Shown: one piece after another, positions 15,940 through 24,731 of the stretch
How positions within the stretch are numbered: position 1 is the stretch's first letter
How the letters are laid out: the number at the start of each line of letters is the position of its first letter
DNA from: Roseivivax halotolerans
Lineage (GTDB): Bacteria > Pseudomonadota > Alphaproteobacteria > Rhodobacterales > Rhodobacteraceae
Direction of reading: 5' to 3'
DNA: 64,000 bases
Assembly: GCF_900115815.1 (NCBI RefSeq)
Contig: NZ_FOXV01000009.1
Coordinates: 62,001-126,000 of the forward strand
The notes under the pieces: model-generated
Databases searched by the model: none
What the model was told of the DNA's origin: nothing
What the model saw: the letters and a program-made list of their open reading frames with translations, nothing else
Translations under genes and position numbers: made by a program

Positions 15940-16811
15940 AGATCGGTTTCATCGGCCTGGGCAATATGGGCGCGCCCATGGCACAGAACCTGGCCCGCGG
16001 CGGCCATTCCGTGACGGGCTACGACACGGCGACGATCTCGCTGCAGGGCGTGGGCTCTGCCAGTAGCGCGACGGAAGCCGTAGACGGTGCCGAGGTCGTC
16101 GTCACCATGCTGCCCAACGGCGACATCCTCCGCCGCGTCGCTGCCGAAATCATCCCCGCGATGCAGAAAGGCGCGGTCTTCCTCGATTGCTCGACCGTCG
16201 ATGTGGACAGCGCCCGCGCGGTTGCGGAGATGGCGCGGGACGCCGGACTTTTGCCGCTCGACGCGCCGGTGTCGGGCGGGGTTGGAGGCGCCCAAGGCGG
16301 CACGCTGACCTTCATGGTCGGCGGCGACGAGGACGGGTTCGAGAAGGCCAAGCCCCTATTCGACATCATGGGTCAGAAGGCGGTCCATTGCGGTGCGTCC
16401 GGCAACGGCCAGGCGGCCAAGATCTGCAACAACATGATCCTAGGGATCACCATGATCGCCACGTGCGAGGCCTTCGCTCTGGCCGACAAGCTCGGGCTCG
16501 ACCGTCAGGCGATGTTCGACGTGGTCTCGACCTCGTCCGGTTCCAGCTGGTCGATGAATACCTATTGCCCCGCCCCCGGTGTCGGCCCCAAATCCCCGGC
16601 GGACAATGACTACAAGCCCGGCTTCGCCGCCGATCTCATGCTGAAGGATCTGCGCCTCTCCCAGGCCGCGGCAGAGACAGCGGATGCGGACACCCCGCTC
16701 GGCGCCGCCGCGATGGCGCTCTACGCGGCATTCGTGGAGGAGGAGGACGGCGCCGGGCGCGATTTCTCCGCCATGCTGCCTCGCTTTTCCGGACGCGGCC
16801 GCGGAAGCTGA
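15936..16811 (+). CDS. mmsB: 3-hydroxyisobutyrate dehydrogenase
   Basis: The 291-residue NAD-dependent enzyme begins with the dinucleotide motif GFIGLGNMGAPMAQNLARGG. It contains DAPVSGGVGGAQGGTLTFMVGG (substrate site, about 109-130) and the catalytic lysine segment GNGQAAKICNNMILG (Lys about 170). It oxidises 3-hydroxyisobutyrate to methylmalonate semialdehyde, which MmsA, encoded first in the operon, then converts to propionyl-CoA. The start overlaps the hydrolase stop (ATGA). Confidence 0.94.
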   Translation: MKIGFIGLGNMGAPMAQNLARGGHSVTGYDTATISLQGVGSASSATEAVDGAEVVVTMLPNGDILRRVAAEIIPAMQKGAVFLDCSTVDVDSARAVAEMARDAGLLPLDAPVSGGVGGAQGGTLTFMVGGDEDGFEKAKPLFDIMGQKAVHCGASGNGQAAKICNNMILGITMIATCEAFALADKLGLDRQAMFDVVSTSSGSSWSMNTYCPAPGVGPKSPADNDYKPGFAADLMLKDLRLSQAAAETADADTPLGAAAMALYAAFVEEEDGAGRDFSAMLPRFSGRGRGS

Positions 16812-16899
16812 CCCCGCGTCATCACGAAAGCTTTTCTTCCCTGACACATTGGTGCTTCATACGCTCGACGGAATGCCTCGTTCAGTTCAGGAGTTTCCG

Positions 16900-17352
16900 A
16901 TGAAGACCTTTGTAGTTGCCGCAGCCATTGCCGCCCTCGCGGTTCCGGCCGTCGCCCAGGAGTTCGACGGCCAGTTGAAAGCCCGCCAGGGCCAGTTCCG
17001 AATTCTCGCGATCAATCTTGGCATTCTCGGCGACATGGCCAAGGGAGAGACCGAATACGACGCGGAAGCGGCTCAAGCCTCGGCCGACTCGATTCACGCG
17101 GTCTCGATGATCAACCAGGGACCGCTCTGGCCCGAAGGCTCCAGCGAAGCCGACCTCGACGGCACCCGTGCCAAGGTCGAAATCTGGGAGAACTTCGACG
17201 ATTTCGCCTCGAAATGGAGCGATCTCTCCGCGCCCGCGACGAACCTGCAGGAAGTCGCGGCAACGGGGCAAGAGGCCCTCGGACCCGCGCTTGGCCAGCT
17301 CGGCAATGCCTGCTCGGCTTGCCACGATGAATATCGCGCCTCGGCGAACTGA
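16900..17352 (+). CDS. Cytochrome c' (class II c-type cytochrome)
   Basis: The 150-residue precursor has a signal peptide ending VPAVAQ (residue 20). A mature four-helix cytochrome c' follows, with its single haem site CSACH at the extreme C-terminus (138-142), the diagnostic position for this class. The protein is periplasmic. Cytochromes c' bind NO and CO and help nitric oxide tolerance in several proteobacteria. A dihaem cytochrome c starts 8 bases after its stop, so the two form an operon. Confidence 0.92.
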   Translation: MKTFVVAAAIAALAVPAVAQEFDGQLKARQGQFRILAINLGILGDMAKGETEYDAEAAQASADSIHAVSMINQGPLWPEGSSEADLDGTRAKVEIWENFDDFASKWSDLSAPATNLQEVAATGQEALGPALGQLGNACSACHDEYRASAN

Positions 17353-17360
17353 TCTCGGAC

Positions 17361-18248
17361 ATGCTCCGTAAAGCTCTTGCTCCGCTCGCGATCCTTCTTC
17401 TGATCGCGGGCGGAGCGCTCTGGCTCACCCAGCCCGCCACGGTCGATGCTGCCGAGTACGACGATCTGACCGGTGATCCCGAGCGGGGCGAAACCGTCTT
17501 CATCGCCGCCGGCTGCGCGTCGTGCCACTATGCGCCGGGCGCAGAAGACGAGGCGCGCTTGATCCTCTCGGGCGGTCAGTCCTTCGAGACCGAGTTCGGG
17601 ACCTTCCGCGCGCCCAACATCTCGCCCTCACCGGAAGCCGGTATTGGAAACTGGATGCTGGCGGAGTTCGCAAGCGCTGTAACGCTCGGCACCGCGCCAG
17701 ACGGGAGCCATTACTATCCCGCTTTTCCATACACGGCCTATACGCGACTGGCCCCGCAGGACGTGGCCGATCTTTGGACGCACATGCAGACGCTACCCGC
17801 CAGCGACGCCGCGTCGGAGCCCCACGATCTGAGGTTTCCCTATTCGATCCGCGCCAGCCTCGGTGGCTGGAAAGCGCTCTACCTCAGCGATGACTGGGTG
17901 ATGCAAGACCCGGAGGACGAGACGCTCGAACGCGGACGTCAACTCGTCGAAGCGCTGGCCCATTGCGGTGAATGCCACACGCCGCGGGACGCGCTGGGCG
18001 GTCTCGATACGTCACGCTGGCTCTCCGGTGCGCCCAATCCGTCGGGCGACGGACAGATCCCCGGCATCTCACCTTCGGAGCTCGACTGGTCGGAAACCGA
18101 TATCGCCTATTATCTCGAGACCGGGTTCACCCCCGATTACGACAGCGTTGGCGGACACATGGTGCCCGTTGTGAACAATTTCGCTCAGCTGCCGGAAAGC
18201 GATCGTCAGGCCGTAGCGGCCTATCTCAAGGCGCTGCCTGCAAACTGA
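17361..18248 (+). CDS. Dihaem c-type cytochrome, membrane-anchored
   Basis: The 295-residue protein has an N-terminal hydrophobic helix (ALAPLAILLLIAGGALWL, about 5-22) serving as anchor or signal. Two c-type haem sites follow: CASCH (52-56) and CGECH (202-206). Segments such as FPYTAYTRLAPQDVADLW resemble the multihaem electron-transfer subunits of membrane alcohol and aldehyde dehydrogenases. No dehydrogenase gene is adjacent; the partner may be the cytochrome c' encoded just upstream or a dehydrogenase elsewhere. The exact donor and acceptor are unknown. Confidence 0.85.
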   Translation: MLRKALAPLAILLLIAGGALWLTQPATVDAAEYDDLTGDPERGETVFIAAGCASCHYAPGAEDEARLILSGGQSFETEFGTFRAPNISPSPEAGIGNWMLAEFASAVTLGTAPDGSHYYPAFPYTAYTRLAPQDVADLWTHMQTLPASDAASEPHDLRFPYSIRASLGGWKALYLSDDWVMQDPEDETLERGRQLVEALAHCGECHTPRDALGGLDTSRWLSGAPNPSGDGQIPGISPSELDWSETDIAYYLETGFTPDYDSVGGHMVPVVNNFAQLPESDRQAVAAYLKALPAN

Positions 18249-18262
18249 CCTTGTCTCTTCGC

Positions 18263-18310
18263 GTTGGCCCAAATTCCTGAAAGGACGCGCGAGGGGCGAC
18301 AAGCCCCTCG
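18263..18310. repeat. Second copy of the dispersed intergenic hairpin element
   Basis: The stretch starts GTTGGCCCAAATTCC and ends with an 8-bp hairpin (CGAGGGGC 18290-18297 with GCCCCTCG 18303-18310, loop GACAA). Layout and arm sequence match the element after mmsA. It lies between convergent genes (dihaem cytochrome and lipA) and may terminate both. There is no U-tract. Confidence 0.55.
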
Positions 18311-18319
18311 CCCTTGGCC

Positions 18320-19270
18320 TCAAGCGCGCGCCAGGCTCTTCTCGCGCGCGTCACGCAGCCGCGCAAAATCCTCGCCCGCATGGTAGGACGACCGGGTGAG
18401 CGGCGTCGCGGAGACCATCAGGAAACCCTTGCCCCAGGCCGCCTTCTCGTAGCTTTTGAACTCATCGGGCGTCACGAAGCGGTCGACCGCATGGTGCTTC
18501 GGCGTCGGCTGGAGATACTGGCCAATCGTGAGGAAATCGATATTGGCCGAGCGCATGTCGTCCATGACCTGATGCACCTCCGAGCGACCCTCGCCGAGTC
18601 CGACCATGATGCCAGACTTGGTAAAGATCGACGGGTCGATCTCCTTCACCCGCTGCAGGAGCCGCAGCGAATGGAAGTAGCGCGCGCCGGGACGGACCGA
18701 GGGATAAAGCGCCGGCACCGTCTCGAGATTGTGGTTGAAGACATCGGGTTTCGCCGCAACCACCGTTTCCAGCGCTTCGGGACCGCATTTCAGGAAGTCG
18801 GGCGTCAGAATTTCGATCGTCGTGTCCGGCGCGCGGTGACGCAGCGCACGGATCGTCTGGGCGAAATGTTCCGCGCCGCCATCGTCGAGATCATCGCGGT
18901 CGACGGAGGTAATGACCACGTGATTAAGACCGAGCTTCTGCACCGCGTCGGCGACGCGGCCCGGCTCGAACACGTCGAGCGCATCGGGGCGGCCCGTCGC
19001 GACGTTGCAGAAGGTGCATCCGCGCGTGCACACCTCGCCCATGATCATCATGGTCGCGTGCCCCGCCGACCAGCACTCGCCTACATTCGGGCAGCCGGCT
19101 TCTTCGCAGACGGTAGTCAGGTTATTGTCGCGCATGATCCGGCGGGTCTCCGCGTAACCTTGCCCGCCGGGCGCGCGGACGCGGATCCAGTCGGGTTTCT
19201 TCGGCTGCGGATTGTCTGGCCGATGGGCCTTCTCGGGGTGACGCTCGCCAGGAATTTTCAGATCGCGCAT
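18320..19270 (-). CDS. lipA: Lipoyl synthase
   Basis: The 316-residue radical SAM enzyme inserts two sulfurs into octanoyl groups on lipoate-dependent complexes. It carries both required cluster motifs: the auxiliary [12 protein letters not shown] near residues 56-67 and the radical [11 protein letters not shown] near 81-88. The C-terminal [13 protein letters not shown] also matches the family. The length is normal. No lipB is adjacent. It converges on the dihaem cytochrome gene. Confidence 0.96.
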   Translation of the reverse strand: MRDLKIPGERHPEKAHRPDNPQPKKPDWIRVRAPGGQGYAETRRIMRDNNLTTVCEEAGCPNVGECWSAGHATMMIMGEVCTRGCTFCNVATGRPDALDVFEPGRVADAVQKLGLNHVVITSVDRDDLDDGGAEHFAQTIRALRHRAPDTTIEILTPDFLKCGPEALETVVAAKPDVFNHNLETVPALYPSVRPGARYFHSLRLLQRVKEIDPSIFTKSGIMVGLGEGRSEVHQVMDDMRSANIDFLTIGQYLQPTPKHHAVDRFVTPDEFKSYEKAAWGKGFLMVSATPLTRSSYHAGEDFARLRDAREKSLARA

Positions 19271-19400
19271 CGGGGATGCCCCACAATTTCTTAAAGATTT
19301 GAGGGCAAACTATGCCTTGGCGGGCCGTTTTGCCAGTACCCTGTGCCACATAGCGGCCATGCGGCGCACCGGTTGGGTAACAAGTTCGGCCCGCAGCCCG

Positions 19401-20414
19401 TCAGCCGATGATCTTTGCATCCCGCCCCTCGCCCGTGGAGTAAAAGCTGTGGAGCCGCGCCAGTGCAATTCGCAGGACGACCTTGCCCGACCGCGCCGAC
19501 CAACCGAGATGTTTCTCGATCGTTTCGATCCCTTCCAGCAGGCAGCAGCACCTGAGCGCCGCATCCCCGAGCCCCGGCCCTAGATAGCGCAGCGAAGAGA
19601 CAAGACGCCGCCGGGCGGCCGCATGGCCGGCGCGGCCAAGATCTTGCTCGGTGCCCTTGGCATCTTCGTCCAGCACCCGAAGCGCCTCACGCGGCGACAG
19701 GCCCGACAATTCAAAATCCTCGCGCATCCAGACGCCCGCGCGCACATGATCCGGTGACAGAAAAGAAGTGCCATCCGGCATTCGACGGCGGGCCAGAAGT
19801 GTGAGCGGGCTTTCCGAGGAAGAAAAGCGACGCCGCTGTTCGGTCTCAGCGGCCAAGACTGGCGCCGATTGAGTGGATGCATCATCCTTCAGTGCAGAGG
19901 ATCTCTGCGCCAACACCTGACGTCCCGTGGTCGTGATCCTGTAGCGCGAGACCCGACCCAGCGTGCCGCAGGCAATCCAGTTCCGAAGCGCCATCGCCTC
20001 TGCCATCACCGCTTCTACGATTGCAGTGCGCGCACTGCCGCCGTCTGGTGTCTCCTTCACGACAACGGCTTTTTCCATGTCTTCGGCCACGGCGAGTACG
20101 GCCCCTGCCTCGCCGAGCCGGGCCAGGATCTCGATCATGCGTGCCTCGGAGGCTGGGCCTGACCTGTCAGTCGCACTCTTTGTCTCGAGGTCTGGCATGG
20201 CCCCGAGACGGCGCAGCGCGGCATCGACCAGAGGATCGTCCCGTCGCGTCTCGACGCCCCGGACCTGGCGCAGGACCGTCGATGGATGCACGCCCGCCCT
20301 GCGCGCCAGCGCCCGAAGCGAAATGCCGCCCTCGGTATGGTCCAAATAATGCAGGGCGGCCTGTGGCACCCCTCCCGGAAAGCGGTAATTGGAGTCCGTC
20401 GCACTTGCACCCAT
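19401..20414 (-). CDS. DnaA-type HTH / DUF6456 transcription factor, GafA-like (candidate gene transfer agent activator)
   Basis: The 337-residue protein has an N-terminal helix-turn-helix (about 29-66: GISLRALARRAGVHPSTVLR, then QVRGVETRRDD). It resembles the DNA-binding domain of DnaA. A variable middle and a conserved C-terminal domain (about 200-335) follow, the latter matching my memory of DUF6456 (LTLLARRRMPDGTSFLSPDHVRAG). That order matches GafA, the activator of gene transfer agent genes in Rhodobacter, and the GafY/GafZ pair of Caulobacter. This identity is an inference from architecture. A perfect CtrA site lies 58-73 bases upstream of the start, in line with CtrA control of gafA. 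No GTA genes are in the window. Confidence 0.6.
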   Translation of the reverse strand: MGASATDSNYRFPGGVPQAALHYLDHTEGGISLRALARRAGVHPSTVLRQVRGVETRRDDPLVDAALRRLGAMPDLETKSATDRSGPASEARMIEILARLGEAGAVLAVAEDMEKAVVVKETPDGGSARTAIVEAVMAEAMALRNWIACGTLGRVSRYRITTTGRQVLAQRSSALKDDASTQSAPVLAAETEQRRRFSSSESPLTLLARRRMPDGTSFLSPDHVRAGVWMREDFELSGLSPREALRVLDEDAKGTEQDLGRAGHAAARRRLVSSLRYLGPGLGDAALRCCCLLEGIETIEKHLGWSARSGKVVLRIALARLHSFYSTGEGRDAKIIG

Positions 20415-20471
20415 ATCGTGTTCCCCGATCTGCTGAGCTCGACGGCTGGCGATGCAACCCGTGCGAGCATG

Positions 20472-20487
20472 TTAACGAAACGTTAAC
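20472..20487. promoter_or_regulatory. CtrA-type binding site (TTAA-N7-TTAAC)
   Basis: TTAA (20472-20475), seven bases, then TTAAC (20483-20487) is an exact match to the CtrA full-site consensus. It sits in a perfect inverted repeat, GTTAACG-AAA-CGTTAAC (20471-20487), upstream of the GafA-like gene. The local AT content is well above that of the surroundings. Confidence 0.65.
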
Positions 20488-20511
20488 ATTGTAGTCATGG
20501 GACTGATTTTT

Positions 20512-20538
20512 GTTTCCTATTTGTAAACAATTGGAAAC
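20512..20538. promoter_or_regulatory. Imperfect 27-base dyad upstream of the GafA-like gene
   Basis: Outer arms GTTTCC (20512-20517) and GGAAAC (20533-20538) share a centre with the inner dyad TTGTAAACAA (20521-20530). It lies in an AT-rich stretch about 98-124 bases upstream of the gene start. It could be a second regulator's operator. I see no known consensus. The rest of the gap to the mttB terminator shows nothing recognisable. Confidence 0.35.
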
Positions 20539-20646
20539 GGATCGCGCGGTACTCCATGCCTCAGCGCAACACCCGCTAGGGTTGTGTATTGGCGCGAGAT
20601 TTCATCGAAGCGCGGACGAATCACCGCGTCCGTCGAAAGCTCGGAC

Positions 20647-20685
20647 GAGAAAGCGCCGCGCGGGATCTCGGTCCCGCGCGGCGCT
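20647..20685 (-). terminator. Intrinsic terminator of the MttB-family gene
   Basis: A perfect 14-bp stem (20652-20665 with 20672-20685; arm AGCGCCGCGCGGGA) has a 6-base loop. On the minus strand it is followed by TTTCTC. It lies 55 bases past the stop codon. Confidence 0.8.
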
Positions 20686-20740
20686 CTCATCTCGATGTCG
20701 GCTCGATCACGGGCGTCAATGCGCCCGAAGGTAGGTTACC

Positions 20741-22288
20741 TTAGGAAAAGGCGTCGGACATCTCGCTCTTGCGCTTGCTCACGAACTCATTGATCGCCTC
20801 TGATACAGCAACATCCATCGCAGGCGGCACGTAGCTGTCGAGTTTCCGGCGGACTTTCTCCGATGCGAGCGTCGCACTGTCACGCGCGCCCTCTTCATAC
20901 CATGTCTCGAACGGCTTGTAGTCGAGCACTTCAGAGCGCCAGAACGACGTCTTGAAGTTCCGCTGGGTATGTCCGCAGCCGAGATAATGCCCACCCGGCC
21001 CAACTTCGCGGATCGCGTCCATCGCCTGGTGCTCGGCGTCGATGGACACCCCGCGCGCAAGCTGATGCAGCGCCCCGAGCTGATCCGCGTCGAGCACGAA
21101 TTTTTCGTAGGAAGACACCAGCCCGCCTTCGAGCCAGCCGCAGGAATGCAGCATGAAGTTCACGCCGGACAGAAGGCCCATATTGAGCGAGTTCGCCGTC
21201 TCGTAGGCCGCCTGCGCGTCGGGCAGCTTCGAGCCGCAGAACGAGCCGGCCGAGCGGTAGGGCAACCCAAGACGCCGCGCGAGCTGCCCCGCGCCATAGG
21301 TGATTTGCGACGCTTCCGGTGTACCGAAAGTCGGTGCACCCGAGTTCATGTCGATCGAGGTCACGAAGGCCCCGAAGATCACCGGCGCGCCTTTGCGGAC
21401 GAGCTGCGAATAGGCAACGCCCGCCAGAACCTCGGCCAGCACCTGCGTCAGCGTGCCGGCAACCGAAACCGGGGCCATCGCACCGCCCACGATGAACGGC
21501 GAGATGATCGCCGCTTGATTGTTGGCCGCGTAGACCTCCAGAGCGCCCATCATCACGTCGTCGAAGGTGAGCGGCGAGTTGATGTTGATGAGCGAGGTCA
21601 TCACCGTGTTCTGATCGACAAAATCCGCACCGAAGAGAAGCTTGCACATCTCGACCGAGTCGACGGCGCGCGACGGATCGGTGACCGATCCCATGAACGG
21701 CTTGTCGGTCAGCGTCATATGCGCCTGGAGCATGTCGAGGTGACGCTTATTCACCGGGATGTCGGTCGGCTCGCAAACCGTGCCGCCCGAATGGTGCAGC
21801 CATTTGGACATATGGCCGAGCTTCACGAAATTGCGGAAGTCGTCCATTGTCGCGTAGCGGCGCCCCTTTTCCATGTCATGCACGAATGGCGGGCCGTAGA
21901 CCGGGGCCAGAACGAGGTTCTTCCCGCCGATCTCAACGCTCTTGTCGGGATTGCGTGCATGCTGGGTGAATTGCGACGGCGCGGTCTTGATGAGCTCGCG
22001 CGCAAGGCCGCGTGGAATGCGAACGCGCTCGCCCTGTACGTCCGCACCGGCGTCGCGCCAGCGCTGGAGGGCGGCCTCGTTGTTCACGAAGTTGACGCCG
22101 ATTTCCTCGAGAACCGTCTCGGCATTGGTCTCGATAATGTCGAGCGCCTCGGCGTTCAGGATCTCGAGATTGGGGATGTTGCGTTCGATGAAGCGCGCCG
22201 TCTCGATGCTCACGGTCGATCGCTCCGCGCGCCGCGCGGCACCACCGCCTCCGGTCCGTCCACGCCTGCGGGTCGCTGCTTCGCTCAT
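20741..22288 (-). CDS. MttB/MtgB-type trimethylamine methyltransferase family protein (non-pyrrolysine)
   Basis: The 515-residue protein belongs to the MttB superfamily. Characteristic blocks are GVNFVNNEAALQRWRDAGADV, VYGPPFVHDMEKGRRYATMDDF (about 130-150), PFMGSVTDPSRAVDSVEM, and the C-terminal GPGGHYLGCGHTQRNFKTSFWR. The reading frame has no internal amber codon, so it is not a pyrrolysine-dependent TMA enzyme. Non-Pyl members include glycine betaine methyltransferases that feed a corrinoid protein. No corrinoid protein or partner gene is adjacent. The substrate, probably a quaternary amine or related osmolyte, is inferred only. Its own promoter region is shared divergently with guaA. Confidence 0.85.
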   Translation of the reverse strand: MSEAATRRRGRTGGGGAARRAERSTVSIETARFIERNIPNLEILNAEALDIIETNAETVLEEIGVNFVNNEAALQRWRDAGADVQGERVRIPRGLARELIKTAPSQFTQHARNPDKSVEIGGKNLVLAPVYGPPFVHDMEKGRRYATMDDFRNFVKLGHMSKWLHHSGGTVCEPTDIPVNKRHLDMLQAHMTLTDKPFMGSVTDPSRAVDSVEMCKLLFGADFVDQNTVMTSLININSPLTFDDVMMGALEVYAANNQAAIISPFIVGGAMAPVSVAGTLTQVLAEVLAGVAYSQLVRKGAPVIFGAFVTSIDMNSGAPTFGTPEASQITYGAGQLARRLGLPYRSAGSFCGSKLPDAQAAYETANSLNMGLLSGVNFMLHSCGWLEGGLVSSYEKFVLDADQLGALHQLARGVSIDAEHQAMDAIREVGPGGHYLGCGHTQRNFKTSFWRSEVLDYKPFETWYEEGARDSATLASEKVRRKLDSYVPPAMDVAVSEAINEFVSKRKSEMSDAFS

Positions 22289-22489
22289 ATCCCTTTTCTC
22301 CGATCTGATGCCGGTGCGGCCCTCGGGCCGCGTTCCTCGTGTTCTGGCTCACTACCGCAGCCAGCCCCCTGCGCCCTGTCCCGTTTCCGCCGCTACACAC
22401 CCGAAAGCGACATGTTCGGAGCTGAATGCGCAGCTTCGGCCAGGCTCTCGGCCCTTGCGGAGACATGAGACGCGGCTTAATCGGTCCAA

Positions 22490-24064
22490 ATGGAAGAACA
22501 TGCCCGCCACCACGAGCGCCTGCTCATCATAGATTTCGGCAGCCAGGTTACGCAGCTCATCGCGCGTCGCCTGCGCGAGCTGAGCGTTTACTGCGAAATC
22601 CACCCCTATCAGAACGTCACGGACGCTTTCCTCGACGAGTTCTCGCCGAAAGCGGTGATCTTTTCGGGCGGCCCGGATTCGGTGACGCGCGAAGGCTCGC
22701 CGCGCCCGCCGCGCAAGGTCTACGATCTCGGCGTGCCGATCCTCGGCATCTGCTACGGACAGCAGGTTATGATGCAGGGTCTCGGCGGACGTGTCGTCGG
22801 CGGCGAAGGCACCTCGGAATTCGGTCGCGCCTGGGTCGAGCCCGCGCCGGACCGCATCGACCTGCTCAAGGGCTGGTTCATGGACGGTGCGGGCCGCGAG
22901 CAAGTCTGGATGAGCCACGGCGACCACGTCGCCGAGCTGGCCCCGGGGTTCGCCGTCTACGGCACCTCGCCCGGCGCGCCATTCGCGATCACCGCCGACC
23001 TCGAACGCCGGTTCTACGCGGTGCAGTTCCACCCCGAGGTGCACCACACCCCGAACGGCAAAACGCTCTACGAGAATTTCGTGCGTGACGCAGGCTTCGC
23101 GGGCGACTGGACGATGGGTGCCTATCGCGAGGAAGCGGTTCAGAAGATTCGCGACCAGGTCGGCGACCGCAAGGTGATCTGCGCGCTTTCGGGCGGCGTT
23201 GACAGCTCCGTCGCCGCGGCCCTCCTGCACGAGGCCATAGGCGACCAGCTCACCTGTGTCTTTGTCGATCACGGCCTCCTGCGTCTCAACGAGGCCGAGG
23301 AAGTCGTCGGCATGTTCCGCGACCACATGAACCTCCAGGTGATCCACGCGCAGGAGCAGGACCTCTTCCTGGGCGAACTCGAGGGCGTCTCCGACCCCGA
23401 GCAGAAGCGCAAGATCATCGGGCGTCTCTTCATCGACGTCTTCCAGAAGCACGCCAACGACATCGAGGGTGCCGAGTTCCTGGCCCAGGGCACGCTCTAC
23501 CCCGATGTGATCGAGAGCGTGAGTTTCTCGGGCGGCCCCTCGGTCACGATCAAATCGCACCACAATGTCGGCGGTTTGCCCGAAAAAATGGGTCTGAAAC
23601 TGGTCGAGCCGCTGCGCGAGCTCTTCAAGGACGAGGTTCGCGCCCTCGGGCGCGAGCTCGGCTTGCCCGACAGCTTCATCGGCCGCCATCCCTTCCCCGG
23701 CCCCGGTCTCGCGATCCGCTGCCCCGGCGAGATCACCACCGACAAGCTCGAGATCCTGCGCAAGGCTGATGCGGTCTATATCGACCAGATCCGCAAGCAC
23801 GGGCTCTACGACGAGATCTGGCAAGCCTTCGTCGCGATCCTGCCTGTCCGCACGGTGGGCGTCATGGGCGACGGGCGGACCTACGACTATGCCTGCGCGC
23901 TCCGCGCTGTGACGAGCGTCGACGGCATGACGGCGGATTATTATCCGTTCAGCCACGACTTCCTGGGCGAGACCGCCACGCGCATCATCAACGAGGTCAA
24001 GGGTATCAACCGGGTCACCTACGATGTGACCTCGAAACCGCCCGGAACCATCGAGTGGGAGTGA
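22490..24064 (+). CDS. guaA: GMP synthase (glutamine-hydrolysing)
   Basis: The 524-residue enzyme converts XMP to GMP. The class I amidotransferase domain (about 10-200) contains the nucleophile in [11 protein letters not shown] and the His/Glu of FHPEVHHT. The ATP pyrophosphatase domain carries the P-loop [16 protein letters not shown] (about 231-246). The C-terminal dimerisation domain ends [17 protein letters not shown], the family's normal end. There is no strong Shine-Dalgarno before the ATG at 22490, but the sequence match begins immediately ([20 protein letters not shown]). Confidence 0.97.
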   Translation: MEEHARHHERLLIIDFGSQVTQLIARRLRELSVYCEIHPYQNVTDAFLDEFSPKAVIFSGGPDSVTREGSPRPPRKVYDLGVPILGICYGQQVMMQGLGGRVVGGEGTSEFGRAWVEPAPDRIDLLKGWFMDGAGREQVWMSHGDHVAELAPGFAVYGTSPGAPFAITADLERRFYAVQFHPEVHHTPNGKTLYENFVRDAGFAGDWTMGAYREEAVQKIRDQVGDRKVICALSGGVDSSVAAALLHEAIGDQLTCVFVDHGLLRLNEAEEVVGMFRDHMNLQVIHAQEQDLFLGELEGVSDPEQKRKIIGRLFIDVFQKHANDIEGAEFLAQGTLYPDVIESVSFSGGPSVTIKSHHNVGGLPEKMGLKLVEPLRELFKDEVRALGRELGLPDSFIGRHPFPGPGLAIRCPGEITTDKLEILRKADAVYIDQIRKHGLYDEIWQAFVAILPVRTVGVMGDGRTYDYACALRAVTSVDGMTADYYPFSHDFLGETATRIINEVKGINRVTYDVTSKPPGTIEWE

Positions 24065-24071
24065 GGCCGCC

Positions 24072-24731
24072 ATGCCGAACTCTCCGCTGCGCCAACTGAA
24101 AGAGACCGATTTCCTGGCCAAGGGATCGGAGCGTCACGTCTTTACGCTCGACGACAGCGGCCGGGTTCTGGTGAAGGTCATGCGGTCGAAATACCTGCGG
24201 AAGATCCGCATGGTCGACGACCGGTCCTTCTTCGGATGGCTCAAGATCCGCCGCGCCTACGCGCTGTTTCGCCGGGAACAGAAAGCGCTGAGTGACGTGA
24301 TGCTGCGCGCCGCGATCCGCGAGGATATGCCGCCGGTCCTGTCCTTTCGCGGATATATCCTGACCGAGAAAGGTCTCGGCCAACTTGTCGAGACGATCCG
24401 GGATGCCGACGGCAAGGTCGCGCCCAGTCTTTCCGAACAGCTTCAGGCTGGTCCGTTGACCCCTTCGCAGATCGACGCTCTCAACGAGTTCGCCTCCAGG
24501 ATTTACGATTGGCACGTGGTTGCCCACGATCTCGGGCCGAAGAACATCGTATGGAATGCCGAGGACGGACGTTACATCCTGGTCGACGGCTTCGGCGACC
24601 GCTCGATCATTCCGCTCAAGACGTGGAACCGGCGGTTGAACAATCGGCGGCTCGACCGGGCGTTTCGGGAAATGGCGGAGACCTCCGGGCTGGACTGGGA
24701 TCGTGCCGAACGGAGGTTCCGGCATGGCTGA
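24072..24731 (+). CDS. YrbL family kinase-fold protein
   Basis: The 219-residue protein resembles YrbL, a small protein-kinase-like family named after its PhoP regulation in enterobacteria. It opens LKETDFLAKGSERHVFTLDD (glycine-rich loop analogue) with a lysine in RVLVKVMR. It has a catalytic-loop-like HDLGPKNIVWN (about 151-161) and VDGFGD in place of the DFG motif (about 174). The substrate is unknown. It starts 7 bases after guaA and overlaps the following EamA gene by 8 bases, so the three are probably one transcript. Confidence 0.75.
   Translation: MPNSPLRQLKETDFLAKGSERHVFTLDDSGRVLVKVMRSKYLRKIRMVDDRSFFGWLKIRRAYALFRREQKALSDVMLRAAIREDMPPVLSFRGYILTEKGLGQLVETIRDADGKVAPSLSEQLQAGPLTPSQIDALNEFASRIYDWHVVAHDLGPKNIVWNAEDGRYILVDGFGDRSIIPLKTWNRRLNNRRLDRAFREMAETSGLDWDRAERRFRHG

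Noticed and set aside
20741-22288. Pyrrolysine-containing trimethylamine methyltransferase
   Set aside because: There is no in-frame amber codon; the gene reads through its full length with ordinary codons and ends in TAA.
20969-22468. 499-codon open frame antisense to the MttB-family gene
   Set aside because: It is a shadow of a clear gene, with His/Arg/Glu-rich composition and no domain.
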